From Spongospora subterranea f. sp. subterranea (taxonomy: Eukaryota > Endomyxa: Phytomyxea > Phytomyxea > Plasmodiophorida), in NCBI GenBank assembly GCA_049724395.1, contig JAUGWO010000181.1:1-60930 (forward strand): DNA of 60,930 bases, in the 5' to 3' direction. Positions 21,285 to 32,613 of this stretch are shown in pieces. Position numbers and translations under genes: made by a program. How positions within the stretch are numbered: position 1 is the stretch's first letter; each line of letters starts with the position of its first letter. Under the pieces are notes generated by a model that saw only the letters and a program-made list of their open reading frames with translations, made no database searches and was not told the origin of the DNA.

Positions 21285-24200
21285 TAATACGAGACCGATA
21301 GTTTTGCAAAATGATACGTTGATCCTTTTATTGCGGGTCATTATCCACCGGTGATTAGCCCATGTAGCCGAAATATTGCAGACCACGATTCCGTCAATCA
21401 GCCGCCCAATCGTGGCGACTAGTTAATCGGTTGCATTTCTGAAAAGAACCTGTAACGTTTCCTTGGCTGGAACTTTTGTTAATCCATCTGCTGGGTTGAC
21501 CTTGCTTGCGATCCGAATAATTTTAAGAACTTTCTCCGTAACACATTCACGAACATAATGAAATTTAACTCTGATATGCTTTAAACGTTCGGTGATTGCA
21601 TTGTTCTTCACGAGTAATTCTGTCGCGACGTTATCTTCTGAAACTTCTGTCGGTCCACGTAGTTGAAATCAAATCTCACTTAGAATTGCTCGAATCCATA
21701 CCACCCCCCGCTTGCCGCGACATACGCAGCATAGCAGATTGATGTCCCTACGATCGACAGTCTTTTAGATCGCCAACTAATCAACCCGTTTAGGAACAAA
21801 CGTATCCCGAAACAGATTTAGATTCTTCAATATCATTTCCATAATCCGAATCAACAGCTCCTGAGAGGTGCTTCTCGTTGAATATAAAGTGATCGAAATG
21901 ATATACTTGCTTTTCTTTCTTGTAGACGAGCGCCATGACATCGCTCAGCTTGAAATAGCGTAACGTATGCAATGCAGCCTGGCATTGCCGATCAGCAGGA
22001 CTGTTTAGATGACGCGATAGCCATGAGACTGTATACGCCAAATCAGGTCGTGTTCCAGTCATTAGATATGTCAGTGATCCAACAGCAACACGATATTTGT
22101 TGTCAAACAACATCTTTGTAATCTTGACGTCGTCGCAGATCCAATTTTATCGGCAATGACGATCCCGGATTGCACATCTTCTTGTTGACCTTGACGGACC
22201 CACGTCCTCTTCAAATCGATTCAGCACGTCCTTGCAATATTGTTCTTGATCGATCTTGATCTCACTTTCACTTTGAGTAATCCGCATTCCAAATTCCCAT
22301 GAAGCTGGTCCCATATCTTCACTTTAAATCTCTCTGACAGATTATCTTTGTCTGTTGCAGCAGATCTGTGCTTGTACTGAACTTCAGGATCGTCAACAAA
22401 GACACCCAGAACTATGATATGCGGTCGTTCTTTGTATGCTACAATCTTGACAAATAAGCATGGCTCGGCCATCAGCGATATGAAACAGCATTTGAGAAGA
22501 GCTTCCTTGAACGTTTGATACCATAATTTAGGTGCTTCCACCAGACCGTATAACGCACGCTTGAGCTTCCAAACTTTGTACCATCGATCACCTTTCAAAT
22601 GATTGATGGGCTGCTCCACATATATTGGTGTCGTCAATTCGCTATTAAGGAACGCTATCTTGACGTCCATCTGGTGTACGCTCAGACCCATCTTGGCCGC
22701 CAGTGCGAAGATGATTCGCATCGTAACGTAATGCAATGTCGGAGCGAACGTACTTAAACTTCTTCAACTTATCGCAACAGCCCTTTAACAGTATATTGGC
22801 ATTTGTAGCGCTCGATCTCCTCGTCCTTTAGCTTGGATTTATACACCATCTTTGTCGGCAGTACTGGCGCATTAGATGGCCGATCTACCAATTCGTAAAC
22901 GTGGTGAGCCTTGATTGATTCAATCGCCTCCAACTCCGCTTCACGCCATTTTTCAGCATTCTTGCTTGCGGCTGCCCGTTGGCCGGATCTATTTCCAACA
23001 GAAGCGCCATCGTTGCCGCATCCGACAATCGCTGTCAGATCCAATCGCGCTATCACCTTCATTCGATTCTTGGTCGTCTTCATCATCTCTTGCCGCCAGA
23101 TGTCGTGACATATCAAAATCAGTCTCGTGAAATCGATCGGGCGCGACTCGAATGCGAGTGGATCTTAGGTCGTCACTGCCGCTCGCTTCGGCATCTTGTT
23201 ATCTTTACAAATTTCGGGATCAGACGGTGGAGATTCATCGTCATCATTGTCATCATCAGTATCCTCCACCGTGATTTTGTCGCCCCACCAGTCTTTACTG
23301 GTCGCGATGATATGTTGTAATTGAAGCGTCGCCATATTCACTCGTCCGGGGACATCATACTCTCGAACGAAAACGTATCCTCATAGTGAATGACTTCTCT
23401 TGACTCAATTATTTTCCCGAATTTTCATAAGAGAACTATCCAGGCTTTCTTATTTGGCGACACCCCTAGCTATACCCCTCGCTCAGCCTTGTCGCCCAAC
23501 TTGTGTTTCGTCGCGCGTCGAATCATCACCCAGACTTCACAGCCCAAACTCGATAACTCGTTAAGTTCGCTATCTCCAGACCCTGCGAGAGGCACTCGAT
23601 CGGGGTTGTCTTTCTGTCTTGTCGCCGCACCGAGACTCGATTGTGCACTATGGTCTGACATATGGCGTTCTCTCGCCAATATAGCTTCGGAACTTGCGAC
23701 AGAGCTCGTGCAGCTCGGATCATGTTCACGATTTTTCCTCCGATAACCTCAGCCAAACCGTTCTGAAACTGACGATCCGTGTCGCTCATCTCAACATGGA
23801 TCCCTTGGTCTTTTACTGCCTTCAGAAATTTGCCATCCATGAATTCGACACCTTGATCGACGCGCAATATCTGCAGTTTCTTGTTCTGATCACTTTTCTT
23901 CTTCAATGGAACTGTAATTGCTGCTCCTGATGTATGTTCAACATAAATCGCCAAGTATCTGTCTCCCATATGCAATCGCACTTCAACACGCTGGAGATCG
24001 CACGTCATCAACTTCAAGTCGCGGGTGCGTTGCTTTGAAATGTTTCTATTCTTCAGATTAGCTTGGATACAAGTCTTGCAGTCAAACTTCTCATTGGATA
24101 ATTCAATGTTCAGGCACATTACAATGTTGTTCTCACTCATCCTGCGCAGCGTCTCAATCGCAAGATGTCCGCACCTAGCGTGTGCCAGCTCAGAAGAAAT

Positions 24201-25601
24201 TTTGCTGCTTGGCCGATTGGGTGCTCTTGACTCTCTGTATGAACGGGACCAATCATCCTGATCTTTATGAAGGTTTAGGTACATGAACCCTTTTCGCATC
24301 GTTGCTGTAACCAACTTCTCGCCGTTTGCAACATCTTTGATGAACGTTGTTGTTGCAAGAATTTTCCTTCGTTGCCGAGGTGCTTCAGTGCCGATCGCAC
24401 TGAAACGATATTTGCCAGCGCATTCGGCACAAAAGCCACGTCTTTCAGTATCACCTCTTGACCATTCGCCACCTTCAAGCGGATGTCTCCTCGTCCCTTT
24501 ACTTGAACTCGATCCCTGGGCGCAATGCCTCCGATCGTCTCGCCATCCTTATCCATATTCATCTTCAACTTGATGAATGTTCCTTCTGGGTGTTCACATG
24601 TCTGCATGGAGCAGCATTGTTCACGACAAAGTCCCATAATCCTTTTCGTGGAGCTTCTTTCTTGACTCCTGTCAACGTATGCAATGCCACTGAAATTGCA
24701 GCATTTCCTGCATTACTCCCTAAGACGCCGTCTCTACCGCGATAAGTGATCCTGTCGCCGGATGAACTTTCCTTCCACATGCCCAACGTTCACCTTTGAA
24801 TTTGATAGCATAGTTTCTCGTCATTACAACGCCTCCAGTATCATGATGATTCATTGATCCTCCGCGACGTCGCTTGATCAGGGCGACTACATCTTCGCGA
24901 ACTTTCGTTGGTATCATTTGTTTTTAACGCGGCTTGAGTTGAAAAGGACCCCAGAATCCCGCAATTGAACAGAAAATGTCAGCCTTCCCTGAACAATTAA
25001 TCTTGATAGTTTGAGATGTTCAAACTCATCTGGTAACGACATGATCATACGGGTCGCCAAGTCGACTTTCGTGAGCTTCCGTGCGGCATCTGCCTTCTTG
25101 ATGCGGTCAGCTAGATTCTGCATTCGGACTAGATGCTGATTTGCATCTTTCGCTTCTGCCTTTTTCTCTAAATACATGGCGTTCAGTTCGTCGATGAGCG
25201 TCGCCACCGTTTGTCCGATACTCCCTTGGTGTGGATCTTGATCACAATCCATGATCAAGTGGAGATGTCCTGAGTTTAAATTCTTGAAGATCGCGTTCAT
25301 TGCAGCATTCTTCTTGGCAGCGTCTGCGGTTTCCGAACTTTTGACGGCTTCGAGTAAACCCTGCGCCCTCAGCATCACCTTGATGGCAAACGACCATCGA
25401 AGGTAATCGCTGTCGCATTTAAACGCGATGTTAATCTTGTCTTTGTTATCGCCAACCACCATTGGTCTAGCTCTGCTGAAATTCTGAAATACGAGACATA
25501 TAGTTTTGCAGAATGATATGTTGATCCTTTGAATGCGGGTCATTATCCATTGGTGATTGCCGATGTAGCCGAAATATTGCAGACCACGATTTTTTCAATC
25601 A
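21285..25601 (-). mobile_element. Ty1/copia element with both LTRs, inserted in repeat A
   Basis: 4317-bp minus-strand copia element. LTRs are 25487-25601 (5' LTR) and 21285-21400 (3' LTR), about 115 bp, starting TGATTG on the minus strand, and flanked by a GGAGG target duplication. The LTRs differ at about 12% of positions by eye, so the copy is fairly old. Parts in copia order: gag (about 25540-24920), protease (about 24640-24280), integrase (about 24310-23530), RT (about 23120-22220, with HQMDVKIAFLNSEL and LKRALYGLVEAPKLWYQ), RNase H (about 22110-21420, ending NPADGLTK). It is broken, with roughly half a dozen breaks or more. Confidence 0.92.
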
Positions 25602-26078
25602 GGAGGAGCCACAAATACTGACGGACTTCAATCTGCTGAATAAAAGTTTATTGCTTTTTTCATTGAAGGTGTATCTGCGACTCTTAAGCGCGTACCCGCC
25701 ACCTGGCCGACTGGTTCCCCACAGATCAGCTTAAAACCGGAAACGCTTGTTCCGACGCAAAATCTTCGGGTCGTACAAGATGGAAGGGTTTGCTGCTCGG
25801 TGCCTAGTTTCAGAAAACGGTTCAACAGTTCACATGGGTCCCCAACAAAAGATATTGGACACTAACTCGTAAATGAGATATACGGCCTCATCCAAAACAA
25901 CCACATCGAATTCTGGCCACGTGCCCTCGATGTGCAACTTAATTCTCCACAGACTGTGCAACCTGATGGCTAATCTTATTCGGTTCCAGTCGTCTATTCT
26001 CCTGATTGCTGCACATTCTGTGGCAAAACGCCAGCCAAATTCTGGCCACAGGTTTATTCAATCAAAAAATCAACGCTT

Positions 26079-26372
26079 CTAAGGAGATGTTGGCGGCCAA
26101 GTTGGTGGCGGCTCCGGCTCATGATCTGCCGAAGCTGTGATGCAACAATTTTTTTCGTTGTCAGGGTTTTTTGGGGACGGAAAAGCCTGGGGAGTTGGAG
26201 CTGAACCTTGGTTCTCAACAGTCAAATCGGTGCTGCATGGGAGTTTCTCATTCGCATCATCGTGCTCCTTGGCAGAGTCAGGGTTGTAAGCGCCAACGAA
26301 GACACACACAACGAGGAAGGTAATGGCGACGCACATCAGCTTGGAAACCGGACGCACGAGGACAATAGACAT
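26079..26372 (-). CDS. Small secreted protein SP2 (local paralogue family)
   Basis: 97-aa paralogue of the secreted protein at 7510-7959. The leader MSIVLVRPVSKLMCVAITF with VVCVFVGA is nearly identical to the other two copies, and the first mature residues (YNPDSAKEHDDANE) align with YNPEATKEYEN of the third copy. The remainder is Pro-rich (PPPTWPPTSP at the end) and lacks the QEPDE repeats of SP1. Start at the ATG shared by all three copies. An AT-rich ATTTATAAAT lies about 100 bp upstream and could serve as a TATA box. Function unknown. Confidence 0.6.
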   Translation of the reverse strand: MSIVLVRPVSKLMCVAITFLVVCVFVGAYNPDSAKEHDDANEKLPCSTDLTVENQGSAPTPQAFPSPKNPDNEKNCCITASADHEPEPPPTWPPTSP

Positions 26373-26470
26373 GCTGAACGTGAGATGCCACCACAATGAA
26401 TCCAATAGAGGAATGACGTCAAGAGCCCACAAACGTGTCGCACAATCCCGCCGTCGCCGTGCCCATTGAG

Positions 26471-26480
26471 ATTTATAAAT
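26471..26480 (-). promoter_or_regulatory. Possible TATA box of SP2
   Basis: ATTTATAAAT on both strands, about 100 bp upstream of the SP2 start codon. The equivalent sites in the other paralogues are less TATA-like (around 8053 and 37093), so the copies may differ in promoter strength. The call rests on position and composition only. Confidence 0.3.
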
Positions 26481-27584
26481 AGCGATGTCAGACTGAGTTG
26501 CTTTGATGATCCATTGCCGAGCGGTCATCAGCATAGTGAGCATACCATTCTCATCTGGCCGTGTCCGCTGTTCCCATAGGTCAAACAACTGCAATCATAT
26601 CAACACATGCAAGCAGAGGAGACAGCAAGAGATATGCAGCAATAGCGATTTTATAAACAGGGGTAATCTGTTCCATGGGGTAGGTTAACCTGAGGCTTTC
26701 TTGGCAAGGTTGCCCGAGCAGCAAGGACCCCCGCCACTATGACAATTGTCGAATGTATCTGATCCAAGGTCATATGGCACTTTCAGCCATTCAGTAGTAA
26801 ATCAAATGGCTTTTTTCCTGATGTAATTTTCAGACCACAAATGGCGTTTTAGGCGTTGCATTTGAGTTTGTCCCTAAAACGGAAGTTGGATGTCAAACTC
26901 GAATACAAGGCTTGGTCAAATACAAAGCCGATAATCACTTCCGTGGTTCGTATAAAGGCAGGAGTTGTATATCGATAACGCTCACGATGAGTCTACGACC
27001 GTTCGCAACTTCAAAAACGAGCTGGTTGCTTCCTCGTTTGAGGCGCGTATTATATCCATGAGTAAGATAATGCGACATCGGTGGCCGTTTGACCAAACAC
27101 AATTTGTTTTAGGATCCCAACCGGGTTTTGATCCCAAACGAGGTTCGTCAACTGTTCCCCCGACTACCTGGTCCGCTTCAGTGAAGCTGTTGTCAAAGGT
27201 AGTTAAGTCTTCTTGGTTTATCAGCGCTGCCCGGCTTTCCATACAATTCATGGAGCTTCGGCCAGAAGTCGTATTCATCCTAAGAGTCGCAAATTCCAAT
27301 ATGGCGTCGGGAACAGAGTGAGTGCAGAGTGTTTACGAAACGCACTGTACATTAACGATAATAAACCTCAAGAATGATCTCAGAACCTGGCGCTTTGTGC
27401 TCTAAAAGCCGTTTCAAACCTGATGCAGTCCTGATGCGTTCTCTGAGATATCGTGTCACGGAGCACATTCCGTCCGTTGTCAATGGGGCACGTTTGAGAG
27501 TTCGACCACGTTTTCGTCGATCACAGCCATCGTCGTGTTTAAAACTTGTTGAGTGTACTTTTTGAGGGGATGGTACGATTCATC

Positions 27585-27776
27585 TCAAATACCCGAGTAC
27601 TGGGTTTTCATCACAAAATGCCCATCATCTTCTGGGTTCAACCTCGACCTTTCTGCTATGTATAATGGTTCACTGTTCCTGAACATCAAATCGTATAGAA
27701 ACCCATCTCCAGTGGCGGCCGCGAATGCCAGTGCAAGACCAAATTTGATCGGTGCCGACGTAAATGAATTTTTCAA
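27585..27776 (-). pseudogene. Fragment of the 334-aa membrane-protein gene
   Basis: Minus-strand frame starting SFTSAPIKFGLALAFAA, matching the C-terminal helix of the protein at 19088-20092, then joining directly to GDGFLYDLMFRNSEPLYIAE, which in the other copy lies about 110 bp further downstream. The joined region lacks the second half of the helix and the original stop. The N-terminal two thirds of the gene are absent. This is either a deletion derivative or a copy of a differently spliced form; the break does not coincide with perfect GT-AG ends, so deletion is more likely. Confidence 0.55.
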
Positions 27777-27813
27777 TTCCTGAGAATTTCCGTTTTCAGC
27801 TACGAAATCACGA

Positions 27814-27931
27814 TTACTAAAGTTGTTACCTTTACCTCACCCGCAATCATTTTAATACGATTCACGGTAAAGGTAAAAGATATGGAAAGAGTGAAGGGTG
27901 GAAGGTAACGGGTTGTTTACCTTACCTTGCC
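27814..27931. repeat. Short dispersed repeat R, copy 2
   Basis: Second copy of the 118-124-bp element at 20888-21011, starting TTACTAAAGTTGTTACCTTT. Here it follows directly on the truncated membrane-protein fragment, whereas copy 1 lies upstream of the intact gene. Confidence 0.55.
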
Positions 27932-28064
27932 CCAGGCATTTCGCCGACCGACTTGGCTGCTATTCTGTCCGCAAAACGCCCAATTTGCAAGCCAGAAACG
28001 CCACTGTCCTTGCCAGTCCCACAGGGACAGTACAACAATGTTCGTATTTCTGTTACAATAAACG

Positions 28065-28128
28065 CCCAAATCTAGATCTTTATTGCTGGGTACTTCAGCA
28101 ATAACAGCAATAAAGATCTAGATTTGGG
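28065..28128. other. Perfect 23-bp inverted repeat (hairpin) upstream of the methyltransferase
   Basis: Arms 28065-28087 and 28106-28128 (CCCAAATCTAGATCTTTATT and so on) are perfectly complementary around an 18-base loop. The inner end can also pair in a second register because CAGCAATA occurs twice (28096 and 28105), allowing two alternative hairpins. It lies 84 bp before the methyltransferase ATG, so it may be in the 5' UTR or promoter. Confidence 0.8.
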
Positions 28129-28211
28129 GTATTTTGTAAATTACGCGTACAATAAATTCTCCGCCGATTTGATGTTGTTACAGTCGATTGATTTCTTCAT
28201 TTTGTTAATTG

Positions 28212-29107
28212 ATGTCGTCTGTTGAGGAACAAGTTGATGCGATTCGCAAGCGATGGGACGAGTTCTCGGGCGATTTCCTTCGCTTTGACCCGATTATGGA
28301 GCAGTCCTGGAGCGTCATGCTGGCGCGGCTGGAGCTCGGGACGGCGACGAGCGTGTTGGAAGTCGGGTGCGGGAGGGGGAGTTGCGCACAGGCCATTGCC
28401 TCGTCGATCCGTCATGGTGCGAAGTTTATGGCCACCGACTTGTCGCCGGCTATGGTGAAAGTCGCCAGAGGACAGCTTCCCGGCTTGGTTCGCGTCGAGA
28501 TCGCCAATGCGCTGGATTTATCTCCATTGGTGGCGACAGCCTCTGTCGATCGATACATTGCTAATATGTCGCTTCACATCGTTCCGGATCCTGATGCGAT
28601 GCTTCGTGAATCCCGACGAGTATTAACAGAAAATGGCATTGCCACCTTTAGGTCTGATATCCAAGTGCAAATATTACCTTCTTACAAATGTGCTGACGTT
28701 TTTCTGACGACACGGTTTAGTGTATGGGGAAACGCTGAGACTAGCGTGATGATGTCTTTGAAACCAGGAAATGAAAATAATCCCCATTTTGATGTTGGAC
28801 GGAATCCGGCTGCTCTTCGCGCTAGAGTGCAGAAAGCTGGATTTACGAAAGTAATTATGTGGCGTCAGCAATGCGTGCTAGAATTATGGGATGCAAGACG
28901 TGCTGCCGATTTTTGGGCAAAATTAGAAGGCAGACCGTATGAAGACAATCGAGACTGGTTCGATGAAACAACTGCATTATTTCAAGTGGGTGTTTTCGTT
29001 AACTGCTCCTCATTTTTTGCTGTTATCTCAAAATGTTTTATTAGACCGCTCTTGATAAGGGGATTCCAATTGGGCTTGAAGCACTCATTATACTAGCACG
29101 TCCATAA
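28212..29107 (+). CDS. SAM-dependent class I methyltransferase (Methyltransf_11/25-like)
   Basis: Three exons (28212-28651, 28721-28985, 29045-29107) with introns of 69 and 59 bp, giving 255 aa. The first intron is a multiple of three and stop-free, so an unspliced reading looks deceptively open; removing it restores the usual strand after motif VI (NGIATF joined to SVWGN). SAM-binding motif I is LEVGCGRGSCAQAIA, motif II is ATDLSPAMVKVA, and the post-motif region is RYIANMSLHIVPDPDAML. The C-terminus ends EALIILARP, as is common for this family. It is a typical small-molecule methyltransferase fold; the substrate cannot be told. The ATG chosen follows a perfect hairpin by 84 bp. It appears intact and single copy. 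Confidence 0.85.
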
Positions 29108-29256
29108 TGCGAAGTAAAAAATGCTCAACGGAGTTTAGTCTATCGCAAACACGATAGAATACAAATGCTTCCAGCAATAAAGGCTGTCAACAGTTGTTTA
29201 AAGGTTCGAATCGAAAACCATTCGATGAGGAATCGCGTGATTCACTTCACTATTTC

Positions 29257-29349
29257 GAAGTGACCTAAGCAGGCTTTATCTCAATTTTCGTCGAACGCTT
29301 CTGAAGTGACCTGAGCTGGATTTACCTCAACTTCGTCGAGCGGCTTTCT
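29257..29349. repeat. 46/47-bp tandem duplication
   Basis: Two adjacent units, each starting GAAGTGACCT and ending CGCTTCT or GGCTTTCT, about 80% identical. They lie in the 3' flank of the methyltransferase, with no coding potential recognised. Confidence 0.7.
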
Positions 29350-29935
29350 GTTGTTTACTGATTCACCGTTTTTTTTTTCGGTCAATCTATGGTTTTGAAC
29401 GCAAATGAAAAAACAAGTGTGCAACTGTGCATTACAGGCCTCCCCTGTCCTCCCCCATGCTCTTGCAACTTTGCCATGAATTTTCTCCATACGATGCTGA
29501 CGACCAACATCACAGTGGTAAGCAATCGTAGTTTTGATTGGTTACCGCTGTGCTGTTAGTCGTCTGCGTCGTTGCAAACTAATGATGCAGGTGACTTTAC
29601 GGGCTGTTGTCAGATCTGACCATAGGTGAACGACAAGAGAACCGCTGTGGTATGGATTGACAAGATGACACCAAACCGTTGCCACAAAACTTACATTTGC
29701 ATCATATCGATTGGCGTCCTGAGCTCTCAACGCTACGGTGCAGCGCTTGCAACAACATTGGGCGCCATTCTTCGGCAAATCGTCCTCTGTCCACGGTCCA
29801 AAAATGCACAATTGATTGCTTGTGTGTTTTTCTAAGCACACAGACCTGCCAGGAACTGAACCCATCAAATCATTCCCTTTACGCTCTGGAACCTGTCAAA
29901 CGAGCGTAGATCAATCTTCGTAGGGTCAGGATGCC
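29350..29935. other. No gene recognised
   Basis: Both strands carry ORFs of 70-110 codons that overlap each other (for example the minus strand 29542-29868), but none has a leader, domain or second copy. Nothing can be assigned. Confidence 0.4.
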
Positions 29936-29939
29936 AGAG

Positions 29940-30895
29940 ACACCCAATCAACCTATAATCGAGTTTCAAAATGGAGTTAGCAGATAACCGTCCTACTTGA
30001 ACACGAGGATTTCAACTCAATCAATATCAAACTGGCTCGCGCCAACGGTAACTTCGCCAACGGATAAAATGTTGTAGAACATGAACAAAGGCTGCTTGCT
30101 CCGCCACTCAAACATGACCTCCGCCTTGAATTTTTTGTAATCTCACAAATAAATCACATCATGATGTTAAGCGACAGCCAAATGATCACGAACTTTGAAA
30201 TTGAGATTTTACAAAAACGTAATCCTTGGCAGTGTGAACTCATATTTTTCCGGCGTCAAGTCTGTTTTTGGTCTTGACGATTTGCACCAATCTTGGCCTC
30301 GCTGGGAAAGCCAGGTCTCGTGCGCCTATGATCAAGAGGAAACGATGGCAGCCGTCGTGTCTGCGCGTCTGAAATTGGTGCAAACCGTCAAATCAAACAA
30401 GAAACCAATGCGGCCACATATTTCTCGAATATGTTGAAACACGAACCCCTGAGCGACTCCGAAATGACATGATTCACATCAAGGCGAAATGGATAGCTGA
30501 AATGTGCCAAACTCGAGCGACATTCGTCACGGGAGGATTATTTTTATATAAACAAACCCAAAGGCTGATCAGAACCTGAATCCAGGATTCCCAACTGCAG
30601 TATCGCTTCCCTCGTCACCGGCCTTTCCGGGTTGAACAAACTTCGAATTACAGGTCCGAACCACAATGCCGCATCCTAAACCCAAAACGTTTGTCAGAAA
30701 CAAATTTGAATTTGCAACTACGTCGTTCATGTATCCGTCGAAAAGTTTCATGAAGGAAAGGCAACCAAAACAGTGTAAAAGAAGGGAAATAAAGCGTAAA
30801 CTGCATTGAACACATCAAAGAGGGAATTTCTGATGAAAACAAAACGAAGAGAAAAGTTTATATAAGGGACGCATCGAGAAAAAGCGGATATCCTT
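29940..30895. repeat. Dispersed repeat B, copy B1
   Basis: Oldest-looking of three repeat-B copies (others 35407-36102 and 38080-39208). Landmarks: GGATAAAATG, CTTGGCAGTGTGAACTCAT, GAAACGATGGCAGCCGTCGT, CAGAACCTGAATCCAGGATT. It shares the 5' portion only with B3. It differs from the other two at more than a tenth of positions by eye. The minus strand of each copy carries a conserved 107-bp exon-like end. Confidence 0.75.
30569..30675 (-). CDS. Conserved terminal exon-like ORF, repeat B1
   Basis: A 107-bp stretch after a CTAAA (TTTAG on the coding strand) acceptor-like site, encoding GCGIVVRTCNSKFVQPGKAG followed by DEGSDTAVGNPGFRF and a stop. The same 107-bp exon, with the same acceptor and stop, is found at 35642-35748 and 38747-38853 with only a few residue changes (V/E, C/R, P/A, A/V). 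The upstream exon is uncertain; a hydrophobic stretch (PSFTLFWLPFLHE) lies about 60 bp upstream. No family recognised. Confidence 0.35.
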
Positions 30896-31260
30896 CCTCA
30901 ACTACAGAGCGTTGAACAGTCGAACATTGAACAGCTGAGCCGATTGCGCAAATCGGCTTCGAATTTTTCCTTGCATAATGCTTCGGTAAACATATCAGAA
31001 AGAGTATCTTTTTGAGGGGACGTACACAATTTTGACTTGATTTGTTTGAACCAGTTCCCGAATATAATGCTCACGAATAAATCAATGTGGTTCATCTTTG
31101 AATGATTAATTGCGCTCATTCCAAATGCAATGGAACCATGATTACCTTGATTTAAGAGTTGCTGGGAGTCCATGAGAAAACCCAAGTTCATCAAGTACAT
31201 TCCGGAGCCAAATGGCTTCCTATCCTGCGATTGACGAGGCAATTGTTTCAGCTTCACATG
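30895..31260 (-). mobile_element. Ty1/copia fragment: RNase H end
   Basis: Minus-strand copia RNase H C-terminus: QGNHGSIAFGMSAINHSKMN, HIDLFVSIIF, and then the TPQKDTLSDMFTEAL-type motif of the family. It is broken and old. Together with pieces at 32614-33553 and 33554-33790 it may come from one copia copy that has been rearranged by inversion and by insertion of the DDE transposon. Confidence 0.7.
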
Positions 31261-31294
31261 ACGACAGTGATGTAGTAGATTGTTTTAGTCCCTA

Positions 31295-32160
31295 GTTGTT
31301 ATGAAGCCAGGAAAGAATGCAGATGGATATTGGGATAATGCCAATCTGATCGATCAGTTAAAAAACAAGGCCCTTCCGATTTTCAAGTTGTTACACCCGA
31401 ATGCTGACGCTTTGTTTGCATTCGATAATTCGACTAACCATCACGCCATGGCGCCTGATGCTTTAACTGCTAATCGCCTCAATCTATCGAATGAGGGAAA
31501 GAACGTCAAAGTTTTGAGAAGCGGCTGGTTTTTCCAAGACGGTATAAGAATCCAGCACAATCTTCAATTGGAAAACGGAGTCCAGAAAGGAGTCAAGCAA
31601 ATTCTGCAAGATCGAGGTTTGTGGCCCAGCCAAGGTTTATCTTTGGCTGCGGCTCGCAAGTTGCTTCAAGTCCAACCGGATTTTCTGCAACAAATGGAAT
31701 GGTTAGAAGAGACGGTAGTTGCTCATTCCTGATCACGTTTTTTCCAAAGTATCACTGTGAATTCAACATGATCGAGATGTAATGGGGAGCGTGCAAACGC
31801 TACGCTCGTGCTAATTGCGATTACACTTTCGCCGGTCTGGAGAGAGCTCTTCCGTTGGCGCTGGCTTCCGTGCCCTTAGAACATATCCGGAGATATGCGA
31901 GGAAGTGCTGGAGGTATATGGACGCATATCGTTCGAAAAACGGTCAGTTCTTAACTGTTGCTCAAGTTGAGTTTGCCGTCAAAGTCTACTCAAGGCATCG
32001 ATCGGTTCCTGAATCAATTTTAGATAATTTAGCGTAATGAAACTTCAAAAATACAGATCTTGGTCAGTAAATTTTTAGTCTCTTTTCACATTTCTTGACT
32101 GTAAAATCAAGTACACTTTAGTGTACTCACGGCATTGTTAATGTACACTGTACCTAAAGA
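31295..32160 (+). mobile_element. IS630/Tc1-mariner-type DDE transposon relic (T1), 5'-truncated
   Basis: Transposase relic starting inside the domain at KPGKNADGYW. It retains the second catalytic Asp in ALFAFDNSTNHHAMAP and the third in FNMIEM, with conserved blocks [28 protein letters not shown] and [12 protein letters not shown]. The first catalytic Asp region is missing. A frame change follows VVAHS near 31730, and a TAA replaces the Tyr of the IEMYWG motif near 31780. The ORF ends at 32037. About 75 bp downstream is the palindrome-like GTACACTTTAGTGTAC (32111-32126), which has a counterpart in T2. It is a paralogue of T2 at 52545-53674. It is inserted in copia debris and dead. Confidence 0.8.
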
Positions 32161-32613
32161 AAGTGCGAAGATGCACTGATTTTTTTCACCATACTGTGGC
32201 CAAAAGTCTCATTTTTGTCCATTTTCAACTGGCTAAAACTTCGTCAATAACTGTCCATTATTGGATTTTGAGACATAGATTTGTAGATCTCGCCATCGCT
32301 CAATCAAAATACCGAATCCAACAGCACAGCAATGCGTCGGGATTCCAAAGGCTTTCCAGTTACCATGTCCTCATCGACGTCGTCTTTGAGGTCCAAAAAA
32401 TTTGAGGTCAAGCGCTTTTCATGCTGAGGAGCTTGAGACATTTACGGATACACTTGCTGAACCGTCAACATCATCTACCACAAGTACGACACTAAATACA
32501 CAACAGATGCTTTCAAGAAAATCGGTATAAAAGCAACCTGCGAAATCGATGCAGTTTTATGGTGGTTCTCTAATGATTGAAGTGATAATCTGTATCACTC
32601 GTTAACACTATAT

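Larger units (their letters stand above)
25602..27810. repeat. Dispersed repeat A, copy A3, right part
   Basis: Resumes after the copia insertion at GGAGGAGCCACAAATACTGA and runs through a secreted-protein gene (minus strand, 26079-26372), the shared 116-bp segment (about 26715-26830), the CAACTTCAAAAACGAGCTGG block (27005) and a fragment of the 334-aa membrane-protein gene (27585-27776). It is the most extended copy in the window. Confidence 0.75.

Noticed and set aside
28212-29107. Methyltransferase as a recent bacterial transfer or contaminant
   Set aside because: The family is common in bacteria, but this gene has two well-placed spliceosomal introns and neighbours with the same style of intron.
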